Source: Macrostomum hystrix
Taxonomy: Eukaryota > Platyhelminthes > Macrostomidae
DNA: 64,000 nt
Direction of reading: 5' to 3'
NCBI GenBank assembly: GCA_950097015.1
Contig: CATNEN010000010.1
Coordinates: 3,240,501-3,304,500, forward strand
Shown here: positions 61,225-64,000 of the stretch, piece by piece
Numbering within the stretch: position 1 is the stretch's first letter
How the letters are laid out: every line of letters starts with the position of its first letter
Translations under genes and position numbers: made by a program
Notes under the pieces: model-generated
The model's input: the letters and a program-made list of their open reading frames with translations, nothing else
The model's database searches: none
What the model was told of the DNA's origin: nothing

Positions 61225-64000
61225 TTAATGGCTAGGTCTAGCTGTCCAATGGCTATGTCTAGCTGTCAAAGGGCTAGGTCTAGCTGTCAGAGGGCTAGGT
61301 TGGCTGTCAAAGGGCTAGGTCTAGCTGTCAAAGGGCTAGGTCTAGCTGTCAAAGGGCTAGGTCTAGCTGTCAAAGGGCTAGGTCTAGCTGTCAAAGGGCT
61401 AGGTCTAGCTGTCAAAGGGCTAGGTCTAGCTGTCAAAGGGCTAGGTCTAGCTGTCAAAGGGCTATGTCTAGCTGTCAAAGGGCTAGGTCTAGCTGTCAAA
61501 GGGCTAGGTTGGCTGTCAAAGGGCTAGGTCTAGCTGTCAAAGGGCTAGGTTGGCTGTCAAAGGGCTAGGTCTAGCTGTCAAAGGGCTAGGTCTAGCTGTC
61601 AAAGGGCTAGGTCTAGCTGTCAAAGGGCTATGTCTAGCTGTCAAAGGGCTAGGTCTAGCTGTCAAAGGGCTAGGTTGGCTGTCAAAGGGCTAGGTCTAGC
61701 TGTCAAAGGGCTAGGTCTAGCTGTCAAAGGGCTAGGTCTAGCTGTCAAAGGGCTGGGTTTAGCTGTCAAAGGGCTATGTCTAGCTGTCAAAGGGCTAGGT
61801 CTAGCTGTCAAAGGGCTAGGTCTAGCTGTCAAAGGGCTATGTCTAGCTGTCAAAGGGCTAGGTCTAGCTGTCAAAGGGCTAGGTTGGCTGTCAAAGGGCT
61901 AGGTCTAGCTGTCAAAGGGCTAGGTTGGCTGTCAAAGGGCTAGGTCTAGCTGTCAAAGGGCTAGGTTGGCTGTCAAAGGGCTAGGTCTAGCTGTCAAAGG
62001 GCTAGGTCTAGCTGTCAAAGGGCTAGGTCTAGCTGTCAAAGGGCTATGTCTAGCTGTCAAAGGGCTAGGTCTAGCTGTCAAAGGGCTAGGTTGGCTGTCA
62101 AAGGGCTAGGTCTAGCTGTCAAAGGGCTAGGTCTAGCTGTCAAAGGGCTAGGTCTAGCTGTCAAAGGGCTGGGTTTATCTGTCAAAGGGCTATGTCTAGC
62201 TGTCAAAGGGCTAGGTCTAGCTGTCAAAGGGCTAGGTCTAGCTGTCAAAGGGCTAGGTTGGCTGTCAAAGGGCTAGGTCTAGCTGTCAAAGGGCTAGGTC
62301 TAGCTGTCAAAGGGCTAGGTTGGCTGTCAAAGGGCTAGGTCTAGCTGTCAAAGGCTAGGTCTAGCTGTCAAAGGGCTAGGTCTAGCTGTCAAAGGGCTGG
62401 GTTTAGCTGTCAAAGGGCTATGTCTAGCTGTCAAAGGGCTAGGTCTAGCTGTCAAAGGGCTAGGTCTAGCTGTCAAAGGGCTATGTCTAGCTGTCAAAGG
62501 GCTAGGTCTAGCTGTCAAAGGGCTAGGTTGGCTGTCAAAGGGCTAGGTCTAGCTGTCAAAGGGCTAGGTTGGCTGTCAAAGGGCTAGGTCTAGCTGTCAA
62601 AGGGCTAGGTCTAGCTGTCAAAGGGCTAGGTCTAGCTGTCAAAGGGCTATGTCTAGCTGTCAAAGGGCTAGGTCTAGCTGTCAAAGGGCTAGGTTGGCTG
62701 TCAAAGGGCTAGGTCTAGCTGTCAAAGGGCTAGGTTGGCTGTCAAAGGGCTAGGTCTAGCTGTCAAAGGGCTAGGTCTAGCTGTCAAAGGGCTAGGTCTA
62801 GCTGTCAAAGGGCTATGTCTAGCTGTCAAAGGGCTAGGTCTAGCTGTCAAAGGGCTAGGTTGGCTGTCAAAGGGCTAGGTTGGCTGTCAAAGGGCTAGGT
62901 CTAGCTGTCAAAGGGCTAGGTCTAGCTGTCAAAGGGCTAGGTCTAGCTGTCAAAGGGCTGGGTTTAGCTGTCAAAGGGCTATGTCTAGCTGTCAAAGGGC
63001 TAGGTCTAGCTGTCAAAGGGCTAGGTCTAGCTGTCAAAGGGCTAGGTTGGCTGTCAAAGGGCTAGGTCTAGCTGTCAAAGGGCTAGGTCTAGCTGTCAAA
63101 GGGCTAGGTCTAGCTGTCAAAGGGCTGGGTTTAGCTGTCAAAGGGCTATGTCTAGCTGTCAAAGGGCTAGGTCTAGCTGTCAAAGGGCTAGGTCTAGCTG
63201 TCAAAGGGCTATGTCTAGCTGTCAAAGGGCTAGGTCTAGCTGTCAAAGGGCTAGGTTGGCTGTCAAAGGGCTAGGTCTAGCTGTCAAAGGGCTAGGTTGG
63301 CTGTCAAAGGGCTAGGTCTAGCTGTCAAAGGGCTAGGTCTAGCTGTCAAAGGGCTAGGTCTAGCTGTCAAAGGGCTATGTCTAGCTGTCAAAGGGCTAGG
63401 TCTAGCTGTCAAAGGGCTAGGTTGGCTGTCAAAGGGCTAGGTCTAGCTGTCAAAGGGCTAGGTTGGCTGTCAAAGGGCTAGGTCTAGCTGTCAAAGGGCT
63501 AGGTCTAGCTGTCAAAGGGCTAGGTCTAGCTGTCAAAGGGCTATGTCTAGCTGTCAAAGGGCTAGGTCTAGCTGTCAAAGGGCTAGGTTGGCTGTCAAAG
63601 GGCTAGGTTGGCTGTCAAAGGGCTAGGTCTAGCTGTCAAAGGGCTAGGTCTAGCTGTCAAAGGGCTAGGTCTAGCTGTCAAAGGGCTGGGTTTAGCTGTC
63701 AAAGGGCTATGTCTAGCTGTCAAAGGGCTAGGTCTAGCTGTCAAAGGGCTAGGTCTAGCTGTCAAAGGGCTAGGTTGGCTGTCAAAGGGCTAGGTCTAGC
63801 TGTCAAAGGGCTAGGTCTAGCTGTCAAAGGGCTAGGTCTAGCTGTCAAAGGGCTGGGTTTAGCTGTCAAAGGGCTATGTCTAGCTGTCAAAGGGCTAGGT
63901 CTAGCTGTCAAAGGGCTATGTCTAGCTGTCAAAGGGCTATGTCTAGCTGTCAAAGGGCTAGGTCTAGCTGTCAAAGGGCTATGTCTAGCTGTCAAAGGGC
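61225..64000. repeat. 20-21-bp minisatellite with higher-order repeats, runs off the window
   Basis: The unit is CAAAGGGCTAGGTCTAGCTGT, about 133 copies. A 20-bp variant has aggttggctgt, and point variants have tatgtct or gggttta. Multi-unit blocks recur: 62870-63065 is repeated at 63598-63793, an offset of 728 bp. Frames reading LAVKGLG or TARPSPL result from the 21-bp period. Confidence 0.95.

Overview
The window is nuclear DNA of an invertebrate animal. Genes have short GT-AG introns, GC-rich coding exons sit in AT-rich spacers, and the families are metazoan: DYRK1 kinase, GGA clathrin adaptor, mitochondrial phosphatidylserine decarboxylase, a Snail/Scratch zinc-finger factor and an Id-like HLH factor. 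The compact genes, abundant tandem repeats and mix of Tc1, Gypsy, LINE and tRNA-SINE copies would suit a free-living flatworm or another spiralian. That placement is inference; nothing in the sequence proves the species.

Layout. 1-4200: two copies of an 18-bp array unit, a 23-bp array and a 5'-truncated Gypsy-type LTR retroelement. 6485-7965: a Tc1/mariner copy with long inverted ends and a frameshifted transposase. 8200-10615: two noncoding arrays. 9989-12823: Scratch-like gene (+). 13340-15600: arrays. 16317-18818: DYRK1 (-), three exons. 19630-20990: SINE and LINE remnants. 23558-30889: GGA (-), six exons, with separate minisatellites inside introns 2, 4 and 5. 32200-32750: a cluster of perfect foldbacks. 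33310-39015: a 5.7-kb array of a 15-mer. 39087-42873: PISD (-), with an apparent one-base frame disruption. 43200-46300: three copies of a tRNA-derived SINE. 44012-44815 (+) and 46831-47535 (-): two convergent genes for secreted Trp/Asn-rich repeat proteins that I do not recognise. 47940-52500: arrays and microsatellites. 53221-53911: Id-like HLH gene (-). 54710-64000: five more arrays and one unassigned terminal exon.

The dominant feature is tandem repetition. About 25 arrays with different unit sequences (15 to 42 bp, plus GATA) cover roughly a third of the window by my tally. Almost every array has its own unit. They lie in introns, in gene flanks and, in the two secreted-protein genes, inside coding sequence. 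Nearly all of the long open frames in the window come from these arrays and are not genes.

The housekeeping and developmental genes show no operon-like or functional link to each other. The only gene pair that looks related is the two secreted repeat proteins, which also share an identical TATTTATAT box upstream. I regard them as the best candidate for an undescribed system. All exon junctions were placed by eye from reading frame, family conservation and GT/AG sites, with no transcript evidence.
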